Below, in pieces: positions 24,991-33,025 of a stretch of DNA of 64,000 bases. The DNA is from Halobellus rarus (GTDB lineage: Archaea; Halobacteriota; Halobacteria; Halobacteriales; Haloferacaceae). The first letter of the stretch is position 1. Every line of letters starts with the position of its first letter. A model generated the notes under the pieces. The model made no database searches and had not been told where the DNA came from. It saw nothing but the letters and a program-made list of their open reading frames with translations. The translations under genes and the position numbers were made by a program. The stretch spans positions 124,001 through 188,000 of the forward strand of contig NZ_JANHDI010000004.1 in NCBI RefSeq assembly GCF_024494595.1, read 5' to 3'.

Positions 24991-26370
24991 ATGAAGCGAT
25001 TCGTCGATCGGGACAGAGAACTCGACCAACTCACAGACTGCTACGAGTCCGAGCCGGCAGACTTCGTCGTGATTTACGGTCGCCGGCGTCTCGGGAAGAG
25101 CGAGCTCGTCCGCCAGTCCATCGAGGGCCGGGATGACGCCGTCTACTATCAAGCGATTGAATCGACTGCAGAGAACCAGCTTGAACAGTTCGTCGACACC
25201 GCCACTGCACAGTTCTCCTCGCTGGGCAACGTCCGCCGCGACTGGGAGGTACTCCTCGAAGCACTTGGCGAGGAAGATGCCATCGTCGTCATCGACGAGT
25301 TCCCGTTCCTCATCGAGGAGGACGAGTCGCTGCCTTCCCGGATTCAGCGCGTCTGGGACATGGAATTACAGGAGACAGGGATGACGCTCGTGCTCGTCGG
25401 TTCGTCGATCAGTGTGATGGAAGACAAGGTCCTCTCCGGAAGTGCACCGCTGTACGGTCGGCGGACGGCGACAATTGACCTCAAACCTCTCGACATGGCC
25501 GACGCACGTCAGTTCTTCCCGGAGTACGATCCCGAGACCGCCATCACTGCATGGTCGATCTACGGCGGCACTCCGTACTATCTCCAGACCATCGACTCCG
25601 ACCAGCCCTTAGGAACGAACGTCCAGCAAGCGATTCTGTCGGAGCGCGGGCTCCTGTACTCTGAGCCCGAGTTCCTACTTCGTACCGAACTCCGGCAGCC
25701 GAATACGTACTTCAGTATTCTCCGCGCGCTCGCTCACGGGCGTCGCACCCCGAATGAGATAGCGGGTATGGCCGGTGTGGATTCGGGATCGCTCAGCACG
25801 TACCTCCAGAAGCTTCGCCGACTCCGCCTCGTCGAACGCCATATCCCCGTGACTGAATCACCGAGAGCCTCGAAACGCGGCCGGTACCGAATCGCTGCAC
25901 CCCTGTTCCGATTCTGGTTCCGGTTCGTGTACGGGAATCAGGACCAGCTTCGAATGCTCGGCGACGACGCGTACGACGAAATCGTCACACCCGAGTTGGC
26001 GGATTACGTGAGCCCGTTGTTCGAACGCCTCTGCCAGCGGGCACTCTGGGATCTTGTAGACCGCCGGTTCCGCGATGTCGGGCAATGGTGGTTCAAGGAA
26101 CACGAACTGGATGTCCTCGGCCTCACAGACGAGGGACTCGTCGCCGGCGAGTGTAAGTTCACCTCTCGACCGGTAAGCGAAGGTGTCCTCGCCGACCTCG
26201 AACGAACAACGTCAGAAGTACGATGGTCAGAAGGACCGGCAAACGGAGAGACGCTGTACGTCTTGTTTAGCCGGGGGTATACCGACGATCTTGAACACAC
26301 CGCTGACACGCGTGACGACGTCCGCCTCTTCGACCTGTCCGATCTGGTCAGTACTGATAGAAACGAGTGA
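24991..26370 (+). CDS. Archaeal ATPase with DUF234-type nuclease-like C-terminal domain
   Basis: A 459-residue STAND-like archaeal ATPase. RDRELDQL opens the AAA+ region; Walker A is YGRRRLGKSEL (about residues 30-40), Walker B AIVVIDEFPFLIEE (about 96-109), and a sensor sits in LVLVGSSISVM. A winged helix (RTPNEIAGMAGVDSGSLSTY) follows. The C-terminal DUF234 region carries HELDVLGLTDEGLVAGECKF, a D...E-x-K pattern like PD-(D/E)xK nucleases. Such proteins are widespread in archaea and on their mobile elements; their role is unproven. The promoter has tandem palindromes (24921-24965), so the gene is probably tightly regulated. Ends 42 bases before the recombinase remnant on the other strand. 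Confidence 0.8.
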   Translation: MKRFVDRDRELDQLTDCYESEPADFVVIYGRRRLGKSELVRQSIEGRDDAVYYQAIESTAENQLEQFVDTATAQFSSLGNVRRDWEVLLEALGEEDAIVVIDEFPFLIEEDESLPSRIQRVWDMELQETGMTLVLVGSSISVMEDKVLSGSAPLYGRRTATIDLKPLDMADARQFFPEYDPETAITAWSIYGGTPYYLQTIDSDQPLGTNVQQAILSERGLLYSEPEFLLRTELRQPNTYFSILRALAHGRRTPNEIAGMAGVDSGSLSTYLQKLRRLRLVERHIPVTESPRASKRGRYRIAAPLFRFWFRFVYGNQDQLRMLGDDAYDEIVTPELADYVSPLFERLCQRALWDLVDRRFRDVGQWWFKEHELDVLGLTDEGLVAGECKFTSRPVSEGVLADLERTTSEVRWSEGPANGETLYVLFSRGYTDDLEHTADTRDDVRLFDLSDLVSTDRNE

Positions 26371-26412
26371 ACAGTAGGACTTCCAGTGACTTCGACGGTT
26401 AGCCGTGGATCA

Positions 26413-26796
26413 CTATGTTTCTCCCTGGTGTACCTCAATGTCGGTGCAGTCCGGTATATGCTCAGAGTAACACGAGATTGATGATCCACACCACTCACAG
26501 GTCTGTTCTCGTCGAAGCGCGGTCTCCATATTGATAGTCTGTCGGCAGTGGAGACAGTGATCCATTTCTCGTGGTGTTTGTTGATGACACCGCGGACATT
26601 CAACCGGAGCCGTAGCATCTGGCTCTTCTTCTTCGTCGATTTCTAAGCCGTGGACACGAGCCACTTCTCGGCCAGTATCGTCTGCAAACACAGACACGTA
26701 TCGTGAAGCGACGTCGCTTCCGCGAGTCCAGCCATGGTGATCTTCAATATGAGCTTGATTCAGGCCGCGAGAAGCCAAGTGAGACGCACTGCGGAA
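26413..26796 (-). pseudogene. C-terminal remnant of a second tyrosine recombinase with zinc ribbons
   Basis: The reverse frame reads FRSASHLASRGLNQAHIEDH, then HGWTRGSDVASRYVSVF. This is the end of an integrase catalytic domain: box II Arg in FRSASH, the H/W site in DHHGW, and the nucleophile Tyr in SRYVSVF. A cysteine-rich tail follows (CPRC...CLHC and CEWC), as in many haloarchaeal plasmid/virus recombinases. Everything before box II is missing and the first possible start (TTG 26778) lies inside the conserved domain, so it is a truncated gene. It is unrelated in detail to the intact integrase at 26994-28121. Confidence 0.7.
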
Positions 26797-26993
26797 GAGC
26801 CCGATTTCAACCCGTACGCGGACGAGAGACAGCGATCGTCCTCGACCCCGCGTGATGAATCCAGTAGCTCGTCAGGACATCCTGGAGGGCACCACATCGA
26901 CGCGGTCATCGACGACACGCAGGAAGACCGCGTCGACATCACCAGGAAAATACTGTCCGAAGAGATCTAAACGAGTTTAGCGGGTGGCTACGT
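26797..26993. other. Short gap without a convincing gene
   Basis: A forward frame (26734-26970, ending IDDTQEDRVDITRKILSEEI) crosses this gap, but its first third is antisense to the recombinase remnant and it has no promoter. It may be the tail of a small lost gene. Nothing else is seen. Confidence 0.3.
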
Positions 26994-28121
26994 TCACCCC
27001 ATCCGATCTAACGCGTTCTGACGGTCCTCGACGGGGGCCTGATCGTATTTCATCGTCGTTTCCGGGCTCTTGTGTCTGAGTTGGGCCTGCGCGGCGGCGA
27101 GGTCCTCCTCGCGGGTCATGTAGGTGCCTGTGGAGTGCCGGATGGAGTACCAGCTCATCTGGCGGTCCTCGTAAGGTATCTCCGCCTGGTCGCAGAGGCG
27201 ACGAAGCACTTGACGCAGAGGTGACGATCCGTACGTGTTTCCGCGTCGGGTCAGCCAGACGGCGTCGGTATCATCGTACTTCGGATCGGTTTCGCGCTGT
27301 TCGAGCCACCGGTCGAGGGTCTCGGCGGTCCGTTCCTGCAGCCCGACGACCCAGTGACCCGTATTCTTCGATGACTGTTCTTTCGGGATGCGTAACACGG
27401 CGTTCTCGATGTCCACCCAACTCGTCACGGCGCGTTCGACCTCGATCGGGCGGAGCCCGGCGTCGAGACTGACGGAGACGAGGCTCGGGATTTTCCAGCC
27501 GTTGACCTCCTCCCAGTCGTCCGGCGTCACCGCCGATTTCGGTTTTTCGAGGCGCTGTGCGAGATAGGCCTTCCACCGGTCGCGCTCCTCGGCGTCGAGG
27601 CCCTTGTACGCCGGGACGCTCCCGTGTTCGAGTGCGGCCTCGCGGATGAGGCCGCGTTCTTCCCGAGTCAGGTAATCTCGCGGCGCGGTCGTCTTATGCC
27701 CCGTACTGAACGAGAGCTCCGGGTTCCATTCGTCGAGACCCTGTTCGTGTTCGCGCCACTTGTAGAGCATCTGAAGCGCCTTCCGGCAGTTGTCCTTGTG
27801 AGCGTTGCTGTGTTCTTGTTTGGCGAGCCACATCAGATACGCGTCGGCGTGGTCGTGCGTGACGTTCGTCGTGTATCCGTCTTCGTAGTCCCACACCCAC
27901 CGGTAGAACTGGTCCATTCGCTGAGCGCGGTTACTGACCGTCGTTCGGGCGTACCCGTCGGCTTTCTTCGGGTCTTTCCCGAACACGAGGAGCCATTCGA
28001 GGCACTGCTCGCGCTGGTTGCGGTAGTCGATTTCTTGCCGCTCGTTGAGGAGTTCAGCAGCGGGTTCGGTGACGACTGTGATCCCCTCTAGAGGGGTCGT
28101 TGCCTTGTCGGCGTTCTTCAT
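26994..28121 (-). CDS. Tyrosine recombinase/integrase of the element
   Basis: A 375-residue site-specific recombinase probably responsible for integration at the adjacent tRNA-Glu. The N-terminal SAM-like core-binding domain (about 35-130) contains TVSNRAQRMDQFYRWVWDYE. The catalytic domain has box I Arg in SLDAGLRPIEVERA, box II as YSIRHSTGTY (Tyr where HxxR-type enzymes have the first His), then LRHKSPETTMKYDQ with the second His and the nucleophile Tyr359. The start codon ATG (28121) overlaps one copy of the CATTGCC motif repeated upstream, suggesting autoregulation through arm sites. The gene begins 221 bases from the intact tRNA. Confidence 0.9.
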   Translation of the reverse strand: MKNADKATTPLEGITVVTEPAAELLNERQEIDYRNQREQCLEWLLVFGKDPKKADGYARTTVSNRAQRMDQFYRWVWDYEDGYTTNVTHDHADAYLMWLAKQEHSNAHKDNCRKALQMLYKWREHEQGLDEWNPELSFSTGHKTTAPRDYLTREERGLIREAALEHGSVPAYKGLDAEERDRWKAYLAQRLEKPKSAVTPDDWEEVNGWKIPSLVSVSLDAGLRPIEVERAVTSWVDIENAVLRIPKEQSSKNTGHWVVGLQERTAETLDRWLEQRETDPKYDDTDAVWLTRRGNTYGSSPLRQVLRRLCDQAEIPYEDRQMSWYSIRHSTGTYMTREEDLAAAQAQLRHKSPETTMKYDQAPVEDRQNALDRMG

Positions 28122-28342
28122 TGCCGGTCACCTCGGAGGGAACCCAGGTCCTTGCCCACCAGTTTTACCCAATCGCAAGACGGCGTCGGGTTCAGTCCAT
28201 CGAACCGCATTGCCGCTGTGATATAGCTAATCGCAATACAGCGGCGGGTTCGGTCGGTCCATCGAAGCGCATTGCCCGTGAACATATGTTTGTTTCACCT
28301 TTATTCACGGACGAAAACTACAGGACGGCGAGAGGATGAGGA
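28122..28342. repeat. Integrase promoter region with repeated motifs
   Basis: Between the integrase start and the tRNA lie AGGTCCTTGCC (28146-28156, shared with the left-end inverted repeat), and CATTGCC at 28119-28125, 28208-28214 and 28270-28276. The last two are in longer imperfect repeats of about 30 bases containing GGGTTC, GTCCATCGAA and CGCATTGCC (about 28188-28214 and 28246-28276). These look like recombinase binding sites controlling integration and expression. Confidence 0.5.
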
Positions 28343-28417
28343 TGCTCCGTCAGGGATTCGAACCCTGGTCCTTGCCGTGAGAGGGCAAGATGATTGGCCG
28401 GACTACACCAACGGAGC
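28343..28417 (-). tRNA. tRNA-Glu (anticodon CUC)
   Basis: 75 bases folding as a full cloverleaf: acceptor stem GCTCCGT/ACGGAGC with discriminator A, D arm with GTAGTCCGGCC, anticodon stem TTGCC/GGCAA enclosing the 7-base loop CTCTCAC (anticodon CTC), T arm CAGGGTTCGAATCCCTG. No CCA is encoded and no intron is seen. Its 3' 42 bases serve as attachment site for the element to its left. Confidence 0.95.
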
Positions 28418-28518
28418 CATCTTGCACTCCCTGCTATCGCCGGGATGTGTAAAACGGTTCCGTTTTTCCCCCGCCGTGCGGTGGTGTCCCGAATCCCGTA
28501 GGGGCGAGCGCTGGTCCG

Positions 28519-29271
28519 CTATTCGGTGTCTTCGGTGTCGTCCGTATCGTCGCTCGAACCGTATTCGTCGATCACGTCCGTGATCTCCTCTTCGGAAACA
28601 ACCCGATAGCCGTCCGCCGTGACCGTGGCGACGGTCACACTCTCGGCGTCGAGGTCGTCGTTGGACTCCAGAAGTGATCGAACGGCGATTTCGACGCCGT
28701 CGTCGATCGAGAGATCCTCGGCCCAGTTGGATTCGAGGAACTCTTGGATGTCGTCACGACCCGAGCCGATCGCGACCGCCCGCCACTCCTGCGGGGCCCC
28801 CGAGGGATCGGTCTGATAGAGACGCGGTTCCGACCCCGTGTCGTCCATCCCGGCGATCAGCAGTGCGGCCCCGAACGGTCGGGTTCCCCCGTACTGCGTC
28901 GTTTCCTGGATCTCGTCGGAGAGCGTCTTGGTGAGCGTTTCGACGCCGAGCGGTTCGCCGTAACGTAGGCGGTTCCGCTGGGCGGCTGTCCGCGCCCCGT
29001 CGATCAGTCGGCGGGCGTCGGCGACGTGACCGGCCGACGCCGCTCCGAGGAAATCGTCGAGCTTGTGTAACTTCTCGATGCTGTCGCCCTCCATCAGCGG
29101 TGAACTGGTCCGTCGCTGTGCGGCGAGTACGACGCCCTCGGCGGTTCGGATTCCGAGACTCGGAGCCCCGCGCTTGACGGCCTCGCGGGCGTACTCGACC
29201 TGGTAGATACGCCCGTCCGGGGAGAAGAGCGAGGTCCCCCGGTCGTACGCCTGCTGGTCGTTTCGGTTCAT
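28519..29271 (-). CDS. psmA: Proteasome subunit alpha
   Basis: A 250-residue alpha subunit of the archaeal 20S proteasome, forming the outer gating rings. The N-terminal signature RGTSLFSPDGRIYQVEYARE is diagnostic, with the YD-R gate region just before it (AYDRG). RPFGAALLIAGMDD and RAVAIGSGRDDIQEFLE are conserved core stretches. There is no N-terminal Thr propeptide, which separates it from beta subunits. An acidic tail (SSDDTDDTEDTE) ends the protein. Haloarchaea often have two alpha paralogues; which one this is cannot be told from the window. Confidence 0.93.
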   Translation of the reverse strand: MNRNDQQAYDRGTSLFSPDGRIYQVEYAREAVKRGAPSLGIRTAEGVVLAAQRRTSSPLMEGDSIEKLHKLDDFLGAASAGHVADARRLIDGARTAAQRNRLRYGEPLGVETLTKTLSDEIQETTQYGGTRPFGAALLIAGMDDTGSEPRLYQTDPSGAPQEWRAVAIGSGRDDIQEFLESNWAEDLSIDDGVEIAVRSLLESNDDLDAESVTVATVTADGYRVVSEEEITDVIDEYGSSDDTDDTEDTE

Positions 29272-29356
29272 CTACCCCCACTCCGACCCGTGGACGGATA
29301 AAGCCACCACCGGCACACGTTTTTACCGGAACCGTAGCCCGTGCCGTCCGACAGTA

Positions 29357-29542
29357 TCAGGAGTCGGTTTCGACCACGTCGGCTCCGGGCGCATTATCCT
29401 TGACGCTCTCGACGCCCTGCTTCGCCTTCTGTTTCGTCGCGTACCCCTCGCCGCTGTCGGCGATGATGTTGCCGTTTGCGTGGACGAGTCGCCAGCGATA
29501 CTTCTCGGATCGATCCTCGTACACCTCGAACGTCGCGCTCAT
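29357..29542 (-). CDS. HVO_2922/YegP-like DUF1508 small protein
   Basis: A 61-residue protein matching the small DUF1508-type domain: FEVYEDRSEKYRWRLVHANG, then NIIADSGEGYATKQKAKQGV ending in a short helix (SVKDNAPGADVVE). Such proteins are conserved in haloarchaea (HVO_2922 type) and bacteria without an established role. Single-gene unit between psmA and the folA-thyA pair. Confidence 0.8.
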   Translation of the reverse strand: MSATFEVYEDRSEKYRWRLVHANGNIIADSGEGYATKQKAKQGVESVKDNAPGADVVETDS

Positions 29543-29625
29543 ACGACAGAGGATGTGATGGCGCGAGGCAAAAGCGTACCCCCGGCGTCACCAGGGTCGG
29601 TCGAAGGCACCGAGATCGATTCGGC

Positions 29626-30177
29626 TCACTCGTCTACGCGCTCGTACGTCGCGAAATCGAACTCTTTGTGGGACTCACGCGACGTCTCGACCCACTCGTC
29701 GTCGTCCCACGCCGGAAAGCGCGTATCTCCCTCGTAGACGTCGTGAATCTCGGTGAGCACGAGCCGGGTCGCGTGCGGGAGGAACTGCTCGTAGACGCGG
29801 CCGCCGCCCGCGACGTACGCCGTCTCGACGCCGCGCTCCTCGGCGTCTGCGGCGGCCCGTTCGACCGCCTCCTCGACGGAGTTCGCGAGCACAGCCCCCT
29901 CGGGAAGGTCGAGCGACTGCGAGGAGAGCACGACGCTCGTCCGCTCCGGGAACGGCTCTCCGAGGGTGTCGACGACCGTCTCGTAGGTCTTGCGCCCGAC
30001 GATGACCGGGTGACCGGTCGTCGTCCGCTTGAAGTACTGCAGGTCCTCGCTGAAGTGCCACGGCATCCCGCCGTCGCGGCCGATCACGCCGTTCTCCGCG
30101 ACCGCGGCGATCAGCACGATGTCGAGGTCGGCATCGATATCCGCGTCGCCGGCGCGGACGTCCGTCTCTGCCGTCAT
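29626..30177 (-). CDS. folA: Dihydrofolate reductase
   Basis: A 183-residue NADPH-dependent enzyme reducing dihydrofolate, regenerating the folate oxidised by the thymidylate synthase encoded directly upstream. Conserved parts: IVLIAAVAENGVIGRDGGMP with WHFSEDLQYFKRTTTGHPVI (active site), VGRKTYE, and the NADPH loop VAGGGRVYEQFLP. The ATG at 30177 overlaps the thyA stop as TGATG, so it is preferred over the GTG three bases earlier. The first 18 residues are an acidic extension. Translationally coupled to thyA. Confidence 0.93.
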   Translation of the reverse strand: MTAETDVRAGDADIDADLDIVLIAAVAENGVIGRDGGMPWHFSEDLQYFKRTTTGHPVIVGRKTYETVVDTLGEPFPERTSVVLSSQSLDLPEGAVLANSVEEAVERAAADAEERGVETAYVAGGGRVYEQFLPHATRLVLTEIHDVYEGDTRFPAWDDDEWVETSRESHKEFDFATYERVDE

Positions 30178-31175
30178 CACTCCGCCACTCCGAACCGGAT
30201 CCCCGGCGCGGGATCGTACCCCGAAAGTTCGACGTCGTCGAAGGACAGCTCGTTCAGCGGGACGTCGGCGACGTCGATCGTGGGCCGCTCACGCGGCTCG
30301 CGGGCGCACTGTTCGAGCAGTCCGGGAACGTGATCGTACCGCTCCTCGCCGTCGGCCTCCGGCGGAGCCGCTTCTTCGAGCCACTCGCGGACGTCGCGGT
30401 ACCCGCTCCGGTCCTCGACGGCCGCGACCCGCGACTGCAACGCCTCGAGGTTGTCGGCGTACCACGCGCCGCGCTCGCCCGCTCCGCAGTAGATGTGTGA
30501 GTCGACGACGGTGTGGGCGAAGCTGCCCGGCTCGAATCCGGTCCGCTGGGCGATCGCCGTCGCGAGCAGCGAGTACGCCGCGATGTTGAACGGAATCCCG
30601 AGCGCGACGTCGCCGGAGCGCTGCGTCAGATGGACGTTCAGCTCGTCGCCCTGGACGTTGAGGACGAACGTGTAGTGACACGGCGGCAGCGTCGAGACGG
30701 CGGCGTTCGCCGGGTGCCACGCGTTGACGACGATACGTCTGGAGTTGGGGTTCTCGCGTAGTTGATCGAGGACGTACCGGATCTGGTCGAACGTCCCCTC
30801 GTCGTTCACCCAGCGATGACCGTCGTCGGGCCAGGACTCGCCGGAAAGCCCCTCCTCGGGAACGGGGTACCGCCGCCAGAAGCGCCCGTAGGCGGTGTCG
30901 AGGTAGCCCTCCTCGTCGGCCCAGGCGTCCCAGATGCCGGTCTCCTCGCGGAGGTTCCGGATGTGCTCCTCGCCCGAGAGATACCAGACGAACTCGTGGA
31001 TCAGCGAGTTCCACCGCGCGCCCGAGAGGTCCTTCGTCGTGAGCAGGGGAAAGCCCTCAGAGAGGTCGACCTCGTAGTGGCGGCTGAACGCCGAGATGGT
31101 GTCCACGCCGGTTCGGTTCGGCTTGTGTCCCCCGGTTTCGAGGACGTCGGTGACGAGGTCGAGATATTGGCGCAT
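30177..31175 (-). CDS. thyA: Thymidylate synthase
   Basis: A 332-residue ThyA-type enzyme converting dUMP to dTMP with methylene-tetrahydrofolate. NRTGVDTISAFSRHYEVDLS and GFPLLTTKDLSGARW open the protein; the catalytic cysteine is in LPPCHYTFVLNVQ; QRSGDVALGIPFNIAAYSLL and HIYCGAGERG are further conserved blocks. First gene of the thyA-folA operon. It is divergent from the gene at 31279, with about 100 bases between them. Confidence 0.93.
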   Translation of the reverse strand: MRQYLDLVTDVLETGGHKPNRTGVDTISAFSRHYEVDLSEGFPLLTTKDLSGARWNSLIHEFVWYLSGEEHIRNLREETGIWDAWADEEGYLDTAYGRFWRRYPVPEEGLSGESWPDDGHRWVNDEGTFDQIRYVLDQLRENPNSRRIVVNAWHPANAAVSTLPPCHYTFVLNVQGDELNVHLTQRSGDVALGIPFNIAAYSLLATAIAQRTGFEPGSFAHTVVDSHIYCGAGERGAWYADNLEALQSRVAAVEDRSGYRDVREWLEEAAPPEADGEERYDHVPGLLEQCAREPRERPTIDVADVPLNELSFDDVELSGYDPAPGIRFGVAE

Positions 31176-31245
31176 AGTGACGGTTGGCCTATGCTGATGC
31201 GCGGGTAATCTTGATTGTTCGGGTCCGACGGGGAGCGCAGTCCGA

Positions 31246-31255
31246 CGCTTAAGTA
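31246..31255 (+). promoter_or_regulatory. TATA box before the 31279 gene
   Basis: CGCTTAAGTA spans 31246-31255, ending 24 bases before ATG 31279, giving a leaderless message. Confidence 0.5.
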
Positions 31256-31278
31256 CCCCGGCCGCGAACGGCTCTCCG

Positions 31279-32505
31279 ATGGCAACGCTCGCAGAGCCCG
31301 CGGTGCTCGCCGCCGCGAAGGAGACGCTCTATCCCGACCTCGCGGAACGGGACGACCAGTACGCCGTCACGGAGACGCAGTTCACCGCCGACTCGTGGGG
31401 CGGGTGGTCCGTGCCCGAGGCGGTCCGCGAGCGACTCCGCCCCTTCAACTCGATTCGACTCGAATCGGGCGAGCCCGATCTGCTCGGCGTCGGCCCGCCC
31501 GCCGGCGAGGTGCTGGACGCGTCGGTCGCGAGCGCGCCCGTCGTCGCCGTCGAAGCGAAGGGACGCCGGGAGAGCGGAACCGTCGAGGTCGCGCGCGGCA
31601 TCGAACAGGCCCACGCGCGGCTCTCGGAGGTGAACCTCGGCTACGTCGCCGCGCCGGCTACGAGCGTCACCGACACGACGAGATCGCTCGCGCGCCAACT
31701 GAACGTCGGCGTCGTCGGCGTCGAGGGCGCGGAGACCGCGACGGTCCTCGAACCCCCGCGCGTGACCGGCGCCGGCGAGTTCTCCACGGGCGTCGAGGCG
31801 ATCCGGTTCCGGGCGCGCACTCACCGGCTGACCGACGGGAGCTTTCCGGTGAACCACCCGAAGAACTACCTCGGCTACCCCCTCGCGGTCGCGGCCGACG
31901 CCGACACCGAAGCGACGTACGAGGAGCACGTCATCAGGCTCGCGGGGGACGGCCGTCGGGGCGCGATCCTCCTCGGGCTCGTGGATGGCCGCGGCGTCGA
32001 ACGGCTCACGCACCTCGGTCGCGAGGTCGTCCGCTTCGCGCGCGCCGAGTGCGGGAGCGTCGAATCGGCGCTCGCCCGCTTCGACTCGTGGACGGGACGG
32101 TCCACGCGGTTCACGGCGCTCGCGCCCCGCTGGGCGCAGCTCGCTCGGAGCGTGACGATGGGGTACGAGCCGACGCGGCTCGTCGTCGAGGCGCTGGAGC
32201 GGCTCCACGCCGACGGCGTCCGGCCGGCGACTCTGCCCGAGGTCGCGGCGGCGGCCTGCGAGATCAACCGCCCGCTGGCCGTCGAGGTGTTCTTCACCGA
32301 GGGCGGCCGCGACGCCGTGCTCCGCCGCGACGGGACGCTCCGGTCGGACGCGCTCGACGACCCGAGAGTGTACAAATCGGGGATCCACTTCCAGTACAAG
32401 GCGCAGCTCTACCACGTCGGGCTCGTGACCGAGCGCGGGACCGACGACAAGGCCGCCGCGCTGGCGGACGCGTGGGCGCTCGAACACCCGGCCGGACCGC
32501 GGTAA
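31279..32505 (+). CDS. Haloarchaeal protein of unknown function, possible nuclease-like fold
   Basis: A 408-residue soluble protein. The segment DLLGVGPP...VVAVEAKGR (about residues 69-96) has the D...E-x-K spacing of PD-(D/E)xK nuclease folds, followed by HARLSEVNLGYVAAPAT as in restriction-endonuclease-like domains. The rest is helical with an apparent winged-helix part (TLPEVAAAACEINRPLAVEV). No family name is recognised. It is divergent from thyA and has its own TATA box. A nuclease-related or DNA-binding role is only inferred. Confidence 0.7.
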   Translation: MATLAEPAVLAAAKETLYPDLAERDDQYAVTETQFTADSWGGWSVPEAVRERLRPFNSIRLESGEPDLLGVGPPAGEVLDASVASAPVVAVEAKGRRESGTVEVARGIEQAHARLSEVNLGYVAAPATSVTDTTRSLARQLNVGVVGVEGAETATVLEPPRVTGAGEFSTGVEAIRFRARTHRLTDGSFPVNHPKNYLGYPLAVAADADTEATYEEHVIRLAGDGRRGAILLGLVDGRGVERLTHLGREVVRFARAECGSVESALARFDSWTGRSTRFTALAPRWAQLARSVTMGYEPTRLVVEALERLHADGVRPATLPEVAAAACEINRPLAVEVFFTEGGRDAVLRRDGTLRSDALDDPRVYKSGIHFQYKAQLYHVGLVTERGTDDKAAALADAWALEHPAGPR

Positions 32506-32510
32506 CAGAC

Positions 32511-32586
32511 CCGGAGATAGGGAACCCGGAGGTACCCAGAGATAGGGAATCCGGCGGCACACCAGAGATAGCGAACCCGGCGGTAT
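32511..32586. repeat. Three tandem 25-26 bp imperfect repeats ending in a promoter
   Basis: Units beginning at 32511, 32536 and 32562, each with GAGATAGSGAAYCCGG followed by MGGY. The third unit runs directly into TATATA (32584-32589), the promoter of the zinc protein at 32615. There are no unique spacers, so this is not a CRISPR array. Confidence 0.65.
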
Positions 32587-32614
32587 ATACGCGAGGACGG
32601 GACCAGCACCGCCG

Positions 32615-32926
32615 ATGGAACGGAGCCTCCGCGTGGTCGTCGACGATCAGTCGTTCGTGATCACCGGCGTCGACCGGGACGAGTGGGACGGTCTGAACGA
32701 CGCCTGTCCGGCCTGTGGCGGCCGCGAGTTCGAACACCTCTCGACCGCCGGCGGACGTTACGGGGTGCAGGAAGGCACCGCTGTGTTGCGCTCGGAACTC
32801 TGGGACGCCGATCGGCCGCTCTTCACTCGCTGTCGGGAGTGTAGAGAGGTCCTGTACAAACACCCGGCCTTCGAGCTCCTGTTCGGGCCCGACGCCGATG
32901 GGATTGCCGGCGGTAGTGTGCAGTGA
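32615..32926 (+). CDS. Small zinc-binding protein
   Basis: A 103-residue acidic protein with two CxxC pairs, CPAC (about residues 31-34) and CREC (about 73-76), which can form one zinc ribbon across a beta hairpin. The segment after the second pair is REVLYKHPAFELLFGPDADG. Function unknown; such proteins are common in haloarchaea. The ATG lies 26 bases after TATATA, so the message should be leaderless. Confidence 0.7.
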   Translation: MERSLRVVVDDQSFVITGVDRDEWDGLNDACPACGGREFEHLSTAGGRYGVQEGTAVLRSELWDADRPLFTRCRECREVLYKHPAFELLFGPDADGIAGGSVQ

Positions 32927-33025
32927 AAGACGCGAAGGGAAGCGGACGATCGATGCGGAAGCCGTCGAACGGTCGCCGCAGAGTAACCACCAACACCTAT
33001 ACGTCGCCCCGCCGTCGCGGCGGAC

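Larger units (their letters stand above)
23262..28384. mobile_element. Integrative element in the 3' end of tRNA-Glu(CUC)
   Basis: The last 42 bases of the tRNA-Glu gene (28343-28384) are repeated exactly at 23262-23303 in the same orientation. Between the copies lie about 5.1 kb with a tyrosine recombinase next to the intact tRNA, reading away from it. This is the classic result of site-specific integration into a tRNA 3' end: the intact tRNA at one junction and a 3' duplicate at the other. Cargo: an acidic protein, an Nth/MutY-type DNA glycosylase, a DUF234-type ATPase and a second recombinase remnant. No replication, capsid or conjugation gene is visible, so it is a minimal or reduced element. 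Confidence 0.85.

Noticed and set aside
26734-26970. 78-codon forward frame in the integrative element
   Set aside because: First third is antisense to a recombinase remnant with conserved catalytic motifs; no promoter seen.
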